From: Actinomycetota bacterium
GTDB lineage: Bacteria > Actinomycetota > Actinomycetes > S36-B12
NCBI GenBank assembly: GCA_009726075.1
Contig: WLND01000099.1
Location: 1 to 6,577, forward strand
Length of the DNA stretch: 6,577 nucleotides
Reading direction: 5' to 3'
The notes under the pieces were generated by a model that was not told the DNA's origin, ran no database searches, and worked only from the letters and a program-made list of their open reading frames with translations. This document shows positions 1-5,776 of the stretch, in pieces. Within the stretch, counting starts at the first letter, position 1; the number at the start of each line of letters is the position of its first letter. A program made the translations under genes and the position numbers.

Positions 1-759
1 CGATGCGGCATCTGCGATCTTCACGCCCCCCGGCGTCGCGGATCCCGAAGCAGCCGCGGCTGTCGCTGCCGGGACTCCTGCTGCAGGCGCGCTCGCCGTC
101 GGGGTGTTGCCAGCAACCGTCCGTCCGATTGCACCAACGGCAAGGGCCCCAGCCCCGATCACCGCAACGGTCGCCCCCGTGCGCAGGACGGTCCGGCGAT
201 GCACGTCCGCCACGATCTCCTGCGATTCGAAGGCGGGAGCCGGCACGGCGAGGCGCATCCGGCGTCGCGTCGCGCGTGCGATGACGGCCGCAAACGACAG
301 GACGCCGCCATCCCCGCCGATGACGAGCGGCGTGAAGGCGAACAGGAACACGATGTCGGGACCGAAGAAGTACGGGTCGGTGCCCCAGCTCACCGTCAGG
401 AAGAAGGACAGGCTGAGCAGGAGGCCGCCGAGCGCGGCGACCCGCGTCCACACCCCCAGGACGATGCCCAGACCGGCAATGAGCTCACCGAAGGCGATCG
501 ACAGTCCGAAGAGGGTCGCATGCTCCGCGCTGAACGTGACGAGCCCGCTGATGGGACTCGTCGCCGCGGAGGCCAGCATCTGGGCCTGCACCCCGTTCGG
601 CGAGTTCGGGTCAAGATAGCTGGCGTCGAAGAACTTCAGGAGCCCCGCGTAGACGAGGGTGATGCCGAGGAACATCCGCAGCGGCAGCAGGACCCATCCG
701 GTCTGGCTCAGGCGAGATTTCCACGTGGCCGGGCTCTGAACGTTCGCGCGAGAGGACAT
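1..759 (-). CDS. DoxX-family membrane protein with probable C-terminal Rieske domain (3' end outside window)
   Basis: The reading frame is open from an ATG at 759 to the window edge (253 codons), so the C-terminus is missing. Residues 21-45 form a first membrane helix carrying the DoxX/DoxD-like pattern R-x3-G-x3-V-Y-A-G-x2-K-F. It is followed by a loop with LDPNSPNGVQAQ and three more helices at about 81-103, 106-124 and 129-148. DoxX/DoxD relatives are integral membrane proteins linked to quinone or thiol redox, for example the DoxD subunit of thiosulfate:quinone oxidoreductase. After a basic stretch comes a twin-Arg signal-like segment (R188-R189, then hydrophobic 194-212), an Ala/Pro/Thr linker (213-243) and GGVKIADA. 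This layout is typical of actinobacterial proteins in which a Rieske [2Fe-2S] domain follows DoxX. The Rieske ligands themselves are not in the window, so that part is inferred. No good Shine-Dalgarno site precedes the ATG, but the frame has a stop near 846 and no better start between. It is separated from the SPFH gene by about 120 bases and hairpins, so it is probably transcribed independently. Confidence 0.85.
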   Translation of the reverse strand, partial: MSSRANVQSPATWKSRLSQTGWVLLPLRMFLGITLVYAGLLKFFDASYLDPNSPNGVQAQMLASAATSPISGLVTFSAEHATLFGLSIAFGELIAGLGIVLGVWTRVAALGGLLLSLSFFLTVSWGTDPYFFGPDIVFLFAFTPLVIGGDGGVLSFAAVIARATRRRMRLAVPAPAFESQEIVADVHRRTVLRTGATVAVIGAGALAVGAIGRTVAGNTPTASAPAAGVPAATAAAASGSATPGGVKIADAAS

Positions 760-841
760 TGGGCAATGATGGCAGCGATGCCTGACGAAGACCCGTGTGA
801 AAGACAGGCTCGGGTGAAACTTGGCCTGGACTTCAGGCTGT

Positions 842-859
842 CCTCAGGCTTTCTTGAGG
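842..859 (-). terminator. Small hairpin downstream of the SPFH gene
   Basis: CCTCA and TGAGG form a 5-bp stem around an 8-base loop. There is no U-run after it, so it is a weak candidate for the transcription end of the nfeD-SPFH unit, perhaps acting together with the stronger hairpin next to it. Confidence 0.3.
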
Positions 860-867
860 GCGCACGG

Positions 868-884
868 GTGAGGGCCCCCCTCAC
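868..884 (-). terminator. Perfect 7-bp hairpin over the SPFH stop codon
   Basis: GTGAGGG and CCCTCAC pair perfectly across a 3-base loop. The stem includes the TGA stop codon (881-883) of the SPFH gene. High-GC actinobacteria often use GC-rich terminators without a U-tract, so this is a plausible terminator, but the overlap with a stop codon also allows a role in mRNA 3'-end stability. The hairpin reads the same on either strand. Confidence 0.4.
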
Positions 885-1801
885 GAGGTTTCGGACCCCC
901 TGACCAGTCCATCCCGGAGCAAGGCCGCTGCTGCCGTGAGCTCACCCGGAATAACCCAGATGGTGCTGGACTCTCCCTTCGCTATTTCAGGCAGGGCCAT
1001 CAGGTACCGGTGCGCCAAGGCCGCCGGAGTGGGCGATGCTTGATGGAGGGCGGCATAGACGCAGCTGAGCGCTGTCGCCTCGGCCTGGGCACGGATGACT
1101 TCGGCGCGGGCATTCGCCTCGGCGCGGACCACTGCCGCCTGCGCCTCGCCCTCGGCGAACAGCACGGCCGACTGCTTGGCCCCCTCTGCGGTGAGGATGG
1201 CCGACTGCTTCTGGCCCTCGGCAATGAGGATCGCGGCCCGGCGTTCACGCTCTGCCTTCAGTTGCTTTTCCATGGACTCCTGAACGGAGGACGGCGGGTC
1301 GATGGCCTTCAACTCGACGCGATTGACCCGGATTCCCCACTTGCCGGTGGCCTCGTCGAGGACGCCGCGCAGTTGGCCGTTGATCTCGTCACGCGATGTG
1401 AGCGCCATCTCGAGGTCCATCGAGCCGATGACATTGCGAAGGGTCGTGACGGTCAACTGCTCGATGCCAAGCAGGAAGTCGGCGATCTCGTACGACGCGG
1501 ATTTCGAGTCGGTCACTTGAAAGTAGATCACCGTGTCAATCGAGACGACGAGGTTGTCCTCAGTGATCACCGGCTGGGGAGGGAAGGACGCCACCTGCTC
1601 GCGCATGTCGATTCGCTTGTGCACGCGGTCGATCATCGGAACGAGGATGCTCAGGCCCGGGTTGAGAGTTCGCTGGTAGCGACCGAGCCGCTCGACGATG
1701 GCCGTCGTCGCCTGCTTCACGATCACGACAGTTCGGGTCAGGATCAGCAGCACGAACGCGAGCACCACCACGGCAACGCCGATGGGCACGATGGCTTCCA
1801 T
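881..1801 (-). CDS. SPFH/stomatin-like membrane protein (QmcA type)
   Basis: This 306-residue protein has a single N-terminal membrane helix (about 3-22) and then an SPFH (band 7) domain. Matches to the stomatin/QmcA family include LNPGLSILVPMIDRV (46-60), DMREQVASFPPQPVITEDN (65-83), IDTVIYFQV (88-96), the LRNVIGSMDLE block (121-131) and WGIRVNRVELKAIDPP (155-170). A helical region with AEG repeats (190-244) would form the oligomerising coiled coil, and the end (PEIAKGESSTIWVIPGEL) is also typical. Family members assemble into large membrane-anchored rings or microdomains and often modulate membrane proteases or fluidity. I chose the ATG at 1801 because GAAGGGA lies 7 bases upstream. A TTG at 1834 would add 11 residues and overlap the nfeD end, but has no such support. 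It lies 22 bases after nfeD, so the two are almost certainly one operon. The substrate or client is unknown. Confidence 0.95.
   Translation of the reverse strand: MEAIVPIGVAVVVLAFVLLILTRTVVIVKQATTAIVERLGRYQRTLNPGLSILVPMIDRVHKRIDMREQVASFPPQPVITEDNLVVSIDTVIYFQVTDSKSASYEIADFLLGIEQLTVTTLRNVIGSMDLEMALTSRDEINGQLRGVLDEATGKWGIRVNRVELKAIDPPSSVQESMEKQLKAERERRAAILIAEGQKQSAILTAEGAKQSAVLFAEGEAQAAVVRAEANARAEVIRAQAEATALSCVYAALHQASPTPAALAHRYLMALPEIAKGESSTIWVIPGELTAAAALLRDGLVRGSETS
1070..1234 (-). repeat. Five in-frame 11-residue (33-bp) repeats in the SPFH coiled coil
   Basis: Residues 190-244 fall into five 11-residue units: AILIAEGQKQS, AILTAEGAKQS, AVLFAEGEAQA, AVVRAEANARA and EVIRAQAEATA. The register is unbroken. 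Hendecad repeats of this type build the long right-handed or straight coiled coil of SPFH cages. The last units lose the AEG core. Confidence 0.8.
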
Positions 1802-1808
1802 TGAGGGT

Positions 1809-1815
1809 TCCCTTC
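1809..1815 (-). promoter_or_regulatory. Ribosome binding site deciding the SPFH start
   Basis: The minus strand reads GAAGGGA, ending 7 bases before the ATG at 1801. It favours this start over the in-frame TTG at 1834. Confidence 0.6.
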
Positions 1816-1823
1816 GTTGATCG

Positions 1824-2267
1824 TCAGTCGTCAATCGGATGGACCAGGGCGGTGGCCCCGTCGATTCGCGTGACCGTCAGTGCAGATCCCGGGCCGACCG
1901 GCACACGGGTGATGTCGGCATCGAGTCGAGCCGACCAGGTCTCGCCCCGAAGGCTCATCCGGCCCCCATCGACCGTCACCTCCGTCAGGGCCCGGCCCGT
2001 TGCTCCGAGGAGCGCATCGACACCGGTGCGACTGTCATGGGGAGCGCGCCGCAGGTGACGAAGGGCCACCGGCCGAACGAAGATGAGGCCGGCCAGGGAC
2101 ACTGCAGCGCCCACCGCGACCTGGAGTGCCGTCGGCGCTCCGAGGGCCGATGATGCTGCCGCGGTCAGCGCTCCGACGGCGACGAGCAGGAATGTCAGGT
2201 CACTGGTGAAGACCTCGATGCCCGCCGCCATGATCGCGAGAATGAGCCAGATCCACGTCGAAGTCAT
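1824..2267 (-). CDS. Short NfeD-family membrane protein
   Basis: This 147-residue protein has a short N-terminal hydrophobic helix (about 5-20), two closely packed hydrophobic segments (25-43, 45-66) and a soluble C-terminal OB-fold domain. The C-terminal domain carries the NfeD signature G-A-T-G-R-A (88-93), then LRGETWSARLDADI (106-119) and a final V-x-R-I-D-G-x-x-L-V-V-like strand (VTRIDGATALVHP). It is the short form without the N-terminal ClpP-like serine protease domain, comparable in size to E. coli YbbJ. Short NfeD proteins are usually encoded beside an SPFH protein and bind or regulate it, and the next gene here is exactly that. The ATG at 2267 has GGGA about 8 bases upstream. Only about 70 bases separate it from the LuxR gene, so a promoter, if any, must lie there. 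A weak TTGATG at 2321-2326 has no convincing -10 partner. Confidence 0.92.
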   Translation of the reverse strand: MTSTWIWLILAIMAAGIEVFTSDLTFLLVAVGALTAAASSALGAPTALQVAVGAAVSLAGLIFVRPVALRHLRRAPHDSRTGVDALLGATGRALTEVTVDGGRMSLRGETWSARLDADITRVPVGPGSALTVTRIDGATALVHPIDD

Positions 2268-2337
2268 GCGAGCAATCCCGTCCCGAGTGAAATCCGGTCA
2301 TGCGCCAGGCATTGAGCTGCCATCAAGGCAGGCGGCG

Positions 2338-3306
2338 TCAGCCCGCGCTTCGGGCGGTATTGAGCATGCCGCGAAGGCCGGCCATCCGAACTGCCTCATG
2401 CCGGCCGCTCACGCCGAAGTAGCGGTAGATCGCCATGGTCTCCTGGCGTACCGTCGACTCGCTGAAGCCGACCTGCCTCGAGATCTGCGGGTTCGTCATG
2501 CCCTTCGCCAGCAGTGTGAGGATCCGCATCTGGCGCTCGGTGAGGTCTGGCCGGTCCTGTGCTGCGGCCTCCTGCGCGCTGATGGGCCAGCCTCCCGCCC
2601 GTTCGGCGAGGGGCAGGATGCCGAGCGTCTGCGCCTCGGCGCGTACATCGCTCGTCGAGACGGTGAGCGAATGCCCCGTCCGTCCGGCCTCGGCGAAGAG
2701 CATGCTCAAGTAGAGGGCGACCACGGCTGCGACCCCATCGACCTCGGCGTGGAGGGTCTCGAGGTGCGGGGGTCCGTTGAGGAAGAACTGCACGGCCCCG
2801 ACCCGCTCCCCCGGCAGGCTCAGCGGCCACACCACGATCGACTCACTCGTTGCCATCTCACCGATGAGCCACGGGTAACGGCGCTCGACCTCGTCTCGGG
2901 TCGACAGCACGACGGGCTGCCCGCTGCGAACGGCATCGGTCATCGGCGCGGTGTCCCACAGCGACAGGGTGCCGAATGACTCGAGCACCGGCGGCGGCAC
3001 CCCGAAGGAGCCCACCGCATGGAGCGAACCGTCCTGCCCGAACAGGCTGATCACCGCGGCCCGGGCGCGATGGGCCGGCATCAGGTTGAGCACGAGGTGC
3101 TGGGCGATGTGGTCGCAGGTGGGCCGCGTCATGAGGAGGTGGACGATGCCCATGAGGGCTCGGGAGTCGACGAGGTCGCTCTTGCGCCGCTGGGGAGTCG
3201 CGGACGGCGCAGCGAAATCGAGCGCCGACGTGCGTACGTCATCCCTCGGCGCGACGACGGCGGAGCTCACCTCCGCAACCTGACCCTCGACCCCGTACGT
3301 GTTCAT
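2338..3306 (-). CDS. GAF-like sensor / LuxR-type HTH transcription regulator
   Basis: This 322-residue protein has a poorly conserved, probably flexible N-terminus (1-45) and a central region (about 50-205) that looks like a GAF domain. The GAF-like features are AAVISLFGQDGSLHAVGSFG, a WDTAPMTDAVRSGQPV stretch, and IVVWPLSLPGERVGAVQFFL (157-176). The C-terminal LuxR/NarL-type helix-turn-helix spans 255-316: LTERQMRILTLLAKGMTNPQ, ISRQVGFSESTVRQ and IYRYFGVSGRHEAV. The GAF part would sense a small molecule or redox/light state. The HTH would bind DNA as a dimer. There is no response-regulator receiver domain, so phosphorylation by a histidine kinase is not expected. The ATG at 3306 follows GGGGA by only 4 bases, a tight but usable spacing. 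The target genes are unknown. Palindromic sites just upstream suggest autoregulation. nfeD lies 70 bases downstream and could be co-transcribed. Confidence 0.93.
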   Translation of the reverse strand: MNTYGVEGQVAEVSSAVVAPRDDVRTSALDFAAPSATPQRRKSDLVDSRALMGIVHLLMTRPTCDHIAQHLVLNLMPAHRARAAVISLFGQDGSLHAVGSFGVPPPVLESFGTLSLWDTAPMTDAVRSGQPVVLSTRDEVERRYPWLIGEMATSESIVVWPLSLPGERVGAVQFFLNGPPHLETLHAEVDGVAAVVALYLSMLFAEAGRTGHSLTVSTSDVRAEAQTLGILPLAERAGGWPISAQEAAAQDRPDLTERQMRILTLLAKGMTNPQISRQVGFSESTVRQETMAIYRYFGVSGRHEAVRMAGLRGMLNTARSAG

Positions 3307-3323
3307 CGCATCCCCGACGCCGG

Positions 3324-3342
3324 CGCCGGTTGGTTACCGGCG
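3324..3342 (-). promoter_or_regulatory. Stem-loop in the luxR-type gene leader
   Basis: CGCCGGT and ACCGGCG form a perfect 7-bp stem with a 5-base loop, ending about 17 bases before the ATG and just upstream of the GGGGA ribosome binding site. It may influence translation, or may be an operator half-site pair at DNA level. It has no U-run. Confidence 0.4.
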
Positions 3343-3352
3343 AATGGACCAC

Positions 3353-3375
3353 GCACTGCTCAGTGCATGCAGTGC
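3353..3375. promoter_or_regulatory. Nested palindromes upstream of the GAF-LuxR gene (putative operator)
   Basis: GCACTGC (3353-3359) and GCAGTGC (3369-3375) are inverted repeats centred at about 3364. Inside them lie GCACTG/CAGTGC with a 2-base spacer, the 8-bp palindrome TGCATGCA (3364-3371), and a tandem CAGTGC (3361 and 3370). The block sits 47-69 bases before the regulator's start codon, where an operator or the binding site of the LuxR protein itself would be expected. No binding protein can be named from sequence. Confidence 0.45.
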
Positions 3376-3451
3376 TCATACTCCCCAGACACCACGAGTC
3401 GGTGCGCTGCGAGGCGCCCATTCGGACCAGTCATGGCCTGTCACGAGCCGG

Positions 3452-4258
3452 TCATGCGCACAGGACGACGACGGCAACGTCGACCACCACGACGCCCAGG
3501 ATGGCGTGGAACATGCCCGCCGGGCGCGTCGAGCGCGAGCCCCTGATCACGGCACCGGCAAAGGCGAGAACCAGAGCGGGGACGAGCCAGGGTCGCGAAC
3601 CGGCCGCGACTGCGATGAGGATGGCGGTGCCGCAGCCGAGGAGGACCCAGCAGGCGATAACCGAGCGGCGTTGCCCGATCCTGATGACGAGCCCACCGCG
3701 GCCCGCACTGGTGTCGGTGGCGATATCCGGCAGGGCGTTGGCGATGTGCGCACTGACCCCGATGATGGCAAAGCAGGCCACCGACCAGAGGGCGGGCGGG
3801 CGTCCGTCGAGCCCGTAGGCGAGGAACGGGGGGACGGATCCGAAGGCGAGGGCGTACGGCAGCCAGGACCACACGGTGCGAGACAGTGCCACGTTGTAGG
3901 TCCATGCGACCAGCAGGGCGAAGACATGGAATGAGCCACCGATGGGTCCGGCGATAGCCCAGCTCAGGACGCTGGAGATGACCAGGGCGGTTGCCGCTGC
4001 GATCCATAGGGAGCGCGCTGTGAGTCGTCCCTGAAATGTTGGCTTTGAGGTGCGGGCCGACTGGGCATCGAGCCCGGCGTCGAAGGCATCGTTGCTCCAG
4101 CCCACCGACAGCTGGCCGACGAGTACCGTCACGGCGAGGAGGGCAAGCGCGAAACCCTGCCAGCCCAGGCTCCAGCCGAAGGCCGTGAAGACGACCGTGA
4201 CAGCAGCGGTCGGCCCGGGGTGGCAGGCATGGACGAAGCCGACCAGCCTGCGCGCCAC
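3452..4258 (-). CDS. UbiA-family membrane prenyltransferase
   Basis: This 268-residue, very hydrophobic protein has about eight membrane helices. Both Asp-rich motifs of the UbiA superfamily are present: NDAFDAGLD (56-64), following GQLSVGWS, and D178-x3-D182 in ALPDIATDTSAGRGG. These bind Mg2+ and the prenyl diphosphate, so the enzyme should be active. The family transfers isoprenoid chains to aromatic or other acceptors (menaquinone, haem O, archaeal-type lipids). The acceptor cannot be read here. The wording around both motifs resembles an uncharacterised actinobacterial UbiA subgroup more than MenA, CtaB or the DPPR synthase of arabinogalactan synthesis, as far as I recall. I chose the GTG at 4258: it has GGGGG 6 bases upstream, lies 19 bases after the hydrolase stop, and begins just before the first conserved helix. 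The open frame extends upstream into the hydrolase gene, but that stretch is not membrane-like. Length is near the low end of the family. Confidence 0.9.
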   Translation of the reverse strand: MARRLVGFVHACHPGPTAAVTVVFTAFGWSLGWQGFALALLAVTVLVGQLSVGWSNDAFDAGLDAQSARTSKPTFQGRLTARSLWIAAATALVISSVLSWAIAGPIGGSFHVFALLVAWTYNVALSRTVWSWLPYALAFGSVPPFLAYGLDGRPPALWSVACFAIIGVSAHIANALPDIATDTSAGRGGLVIRIGQRRSVIACWVLLGCGTAILIAVAAGSRPWLVPALVLAFAGAVIRGSRSTRPAGMFHAILGVVVVDVAVVVLCA

Positions 4259-4264
4259 CTGATG

Positions 4265-4270
4265 CCCCCG
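4265..4270 (-). promoter_or_regulatory. Ribosome binding site deciding the UbiA GTG start
   Basis: The minus strand reads CGGGGG, ending 6 bases before the GTG at 4258 and after the hydrolase stop codon. It supports the short start over any upstream start inside the hydrolase gene. Confidence 0.5.
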
Positions 4271-4277
4271 AGGCCGT

Positions 4278-5150
4278 TCAGCGGTTCGTGTGCTCGAGCA
4301 CGAGATCGGCGAAGCGCCGCGAGTCATGCATGTGCGGCTCATGCGCGGCCTCGGCGAAGGTGACGAAGCGGCTGCCCTCAAGCAGCGCATGTGCATGCGC
4401 GCCGTGCGCCATCGGGATCATCGGATCGCGGTCACCCCAGATGATGAGCACCTGATGGCCGTCGAGCAGGTGGAGCTTGTCAAGGGCCGACACTCGCTGG
4501 CCCTTCACGCCCACGACACTGCGGAGGGTTGCCAGGAACGCTGCCCGCCGCTCATCGTCGCCGAGCCAGCTCACGGTCTCGAGTGCCCCGGGGCTGAGCG
4601 CGTGCGGCTCGACGCCGACCCTCGAAAGCACGCGACCCAATCGGGCTGCTCCGGCCAGCGTGCGCCGGTTGATCGCCCAGCGCAGGGCGATCTCGGATCC
4701 GGGCATGGCTGCAGCTCGCAGGCCCCCGAAGGTTTCCTCGCCCAGCCCTCCGCTCGACACGAGCGTGAGGGTGCGCACGCGCTCCGGAAACTGGTAGACG
4801 AACTGCAGCGAGATACCGCCGCCGAGGGAATGGCCGACCAGGTGGACCCGGTCGTGGCCGAGGTGGTCAAGCAGGTCGCGCAGGGTGCTCGCCATCGAGC
4901 CGAGGCTGTAGTCGCCGGGTTGCTTGGACGACTCCCCGTGACCAGGAAGGTCGACCGCGATCACGGGTGCACCGCTGGCGACGAGGTGATCGAAGACCGG
5001 ATTCCAGGTGTCGCTGCTCGAGCCGATGCCGTGAACGAGCAGGATCGGGGCGCCGGTGCCGCGGTGCTCGCGATAGGCGATCTGCCGCGAGTGCAGGGTG
5101 AGCACCTCGCGCTTCGCGGTGGTGAGTGTCGCTCGGTCTGCTGTGCCCAT
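4278..5150 (-). CDS. Alpha/beta-fold hydrolase
   Basis: This 290-residue cytoplasmic protein is an alpha/beta hydrolase with all active-site parts visible. They are an oxyanion-hole motif HGIG (40-43), the strand-turn VIAVDLPGHGES (63-74), and the nucleophile elbow G-H-S-L-G-G with Ser108. The acid is Asp242 in WGDRDPMIP, and the His is His270 in AAHEPH. A variable cap lies between (about 135-215) and probably sets the substrate. The family covers esterases, C-C bond hydrolases (MhpC/MenH-like), epoxide hydrolases and haloperoxidases, and I cannot choose between them. No signal peptide is seen. Two ATG codons occur in tandem (5153 and 5150). GAGGGG is 6 bases from the second but only 3 from the first, so 5150 is preferred. 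It is the first gene of a two-gene unit with the UbiA prenyltransferase. A palindromic operator-like block lies directly upstream, suggesting induction by a ligand-responsive repressor. Confidence 0.93.
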   Translation of the reverse strand: MGTADRATLTTAKREVLTLHSRQIAYREHRGTGAPILLVHGIGSSSDTWNPVFDHLVASGAPVIAVDLPGHGESSKQPGDYSLGSMASTLRDLLDHLGHDRVHLVGHSLGGGISLQFVYQFPERVRTLTLVSSGGLGEETFGGLRAAAMPGSEIALRWAINRRTLAGAARLGRVLSRVGVEPHALSPGALETVSWLGDDERRAAFLATLRSVVGVKGQRVSALDKLHLLDGHQVLIIWGDRDPMIPMAHGAHAHALLEGSRFVTFAEAAHEPHMHDSRRFADLVLEHTNR

Positions 5151-5156
5151 CATCGT

Positions 5157-5162
5157 CCCCTC
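5157..5162 (-). promoter_or_regulatory. Ribosome binding site of the hydrolase gene
   Basis: The minus strand reads GAGGGG, 6 bases from the ATG at 5150 and 3 bases from the ATG at 5153. The spacing favours the second of the two tandem ATG codons. Confidence 0.55.
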
Positions 5163-5169
5163 TCGTCCC

Positions 5170-5203
5170 TAACCTACGTTAGCGTAACTTACGGTACCGT
5201 AGG
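5170..5203. promoter_or_regulatory. Operator-like repeat block before the hydrolase-UbiA unit
   Basis: Three kinds of symmetry are packed into 34 bases. TACGGTACCGTA (5190-5201) is a perfect 12-bp palindrome. CCTACG (5173-5178) and CGTAGG (5198-5203) are inverted arms. TAACCTACGTTA (5170-5181) and TAACTTACGGTA (5185-5196) are direct repeats with a 15-bp period and two mismatches. The block is AT-richer than its surroundings. It overlaps the hutD TAA stop (5189-5191) and ends about 20 bases before the hydrolase start, exactly where its promoter must be. The size and symmetry fit a TetR-family repressor operator, but this is inference and no TetR gene is in the window. Confidence 0.6.
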
Positions 5204-5776
5204 TCGAGCGTGCAGGCCCACTCGAGCGACCAGACCGTGACCGACAAGTGTGATCGGTCGATCGATCCGGATGAAGTCCCGCGGCCCCAGGGCCAGGTCC
5301 GGCTCCGCCTCGGTGGCCCATGCACCGGCCAGCACGCCCAGCCACACGGTCTCCCCCTGCTGAACGCGCACGTCGAGCACAGATGCGCCGGGCAGGATCT
5401 CGACCGAGCCGGCCACACGACTCCGGCGGCACATGAGGTTGAGATCGCGGGTCGGGCCGTGTCGCAGCGTGCACGATGCGGCAGCCTCCCCGGCGAAATT
5501 CACCGGAGCCCACGGTTCGAGTGCTCGGGTCTGCCCGGCTACCGTCAGGTCCATCCCCTCCCCTTCGATGAGGACGAGGACGCGGTCGACGCCGGGCAGC
5601 ACGGAGAAGTCACCGTCGACGGAAATATCGGCCAGGCTGATGCGCCAGTCGAAGTCGGCAAGCCCTGCGCCTGCCGGCGATACGGCGACCTCGTAGGTGG
5701 TGCCGGCTCCGTTCGCCCAGGCCATCTCCCGCAGGGCCGAAGCCCGCACGATCTCGGCGATGCCTACGGGACCCAC
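5189..5776 (-). CDS. hutD: HutD-family protein (histidine utilisation)
   Basis: This 195-residue full-length HutD has the family motifs in order: MAWANGAGTTYEV (18-30, where most relatives have NGGG), FDWRISLADI (42-51), DGDFS (54-58), PGVDR (61-65), a GEGMDL strand, and GPTRDLNLMCRR (107-118). HutD is a cupin-like double beta-barrel, not an enzyme. In Pseudomonas it has been described as a governor that sets an upper limit to histidine-pathway activity, probably by binding a pathway intermediate. Here it follows hutF-like and HutD-like genes, which agrees with that role. The GTG at 5776 is supported by GGGAAGG 7 bases upstream and overlaps the end of the preceding gene by 13 bases, implying coupled translation. 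The TAA stop lies within the operator-like block of the next gene. Confidence 0.93.
   Translation of the reverse strand: MGPVGIAEIVRASALREMAWANGAGTTYEVAVSPAGAGLADFDWRISLADISVDGDFSVLPGVDRVLVLIEGEGMDLTVAGQTRALEPWAPVNFAGEAAASCTLRHGPTRDLNLMCRRSRVAGSVEILPGASVLDVRVQQGETVWLGVLAGAWATEAEPDLALGPRDFIRIDRPITLVGHGLVARVGLHARPTVP

Noticed and set aside
199..903. Plus-strand open frames opposite the DoxX gene
   Set aside because: The minus-strand frame encodes recognisable membrane helices and DoxX motifs. The plus-strand products are rich in Arg, Glu and Gln without any motif.
1010..1804. Long plus-strand open frame opposite the SPFH gene
   Set aside because: It is His/Asp/Gly/Arg-rich low-complexity translation antisense to a clear SPFH gene, as GC-rich third positions produce. 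It has no family features.
1801..1834. Longer SPFH reading starting at a TTG at 1834, overlapping the nfeD end
   Set aside because: The added 11 residues are polar and unlike the family N-terminus, and the ATG at 1801 has a well-placed ribosome binding site.
2298..2326. Possible promoter (TTGATG with a CATGAC-like -10) before nfeD
   Set aside because: The -10 matches the consensus at only three positions and the spacing is 18. It is too weak to annotate.
2317..2331. CTGCC-ATCAA-GGCAG hairpin after the LuxR-type gene
   Set aside because: A 5-bp stem without a U-tract is too short to call a terminator in GC-rich DNA.
3427..3456. Direct repeats CCAGTCATG and CCGGTCATG spaced 21 bp at the UbiA stop
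   Set aside because: Two 9-base copies with one mismatch, one of them partly coding, are within chance for this composition. They have no clear regulatory position apart from being about 120 bases before the luxR-type gene.
4259..4396. N-terminal extension of the UbiA frame into the hydrolase gene
   Set aside because: The extension is Arg/Ser/Pro-rich and not membrane-like. It is the out-of-frame shadow of the hydrolase C-terminus, and a GTG with a ribosome binding site lies after the hydrolase stop.
4290..5240. Plus-strand open frame of over 300 codons opposite the hydrolase gene
   Set aside because: It mirrors the hydrolase on the other strand, shows no domain pattern and would cover the operator block. 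It is a composition artefact.
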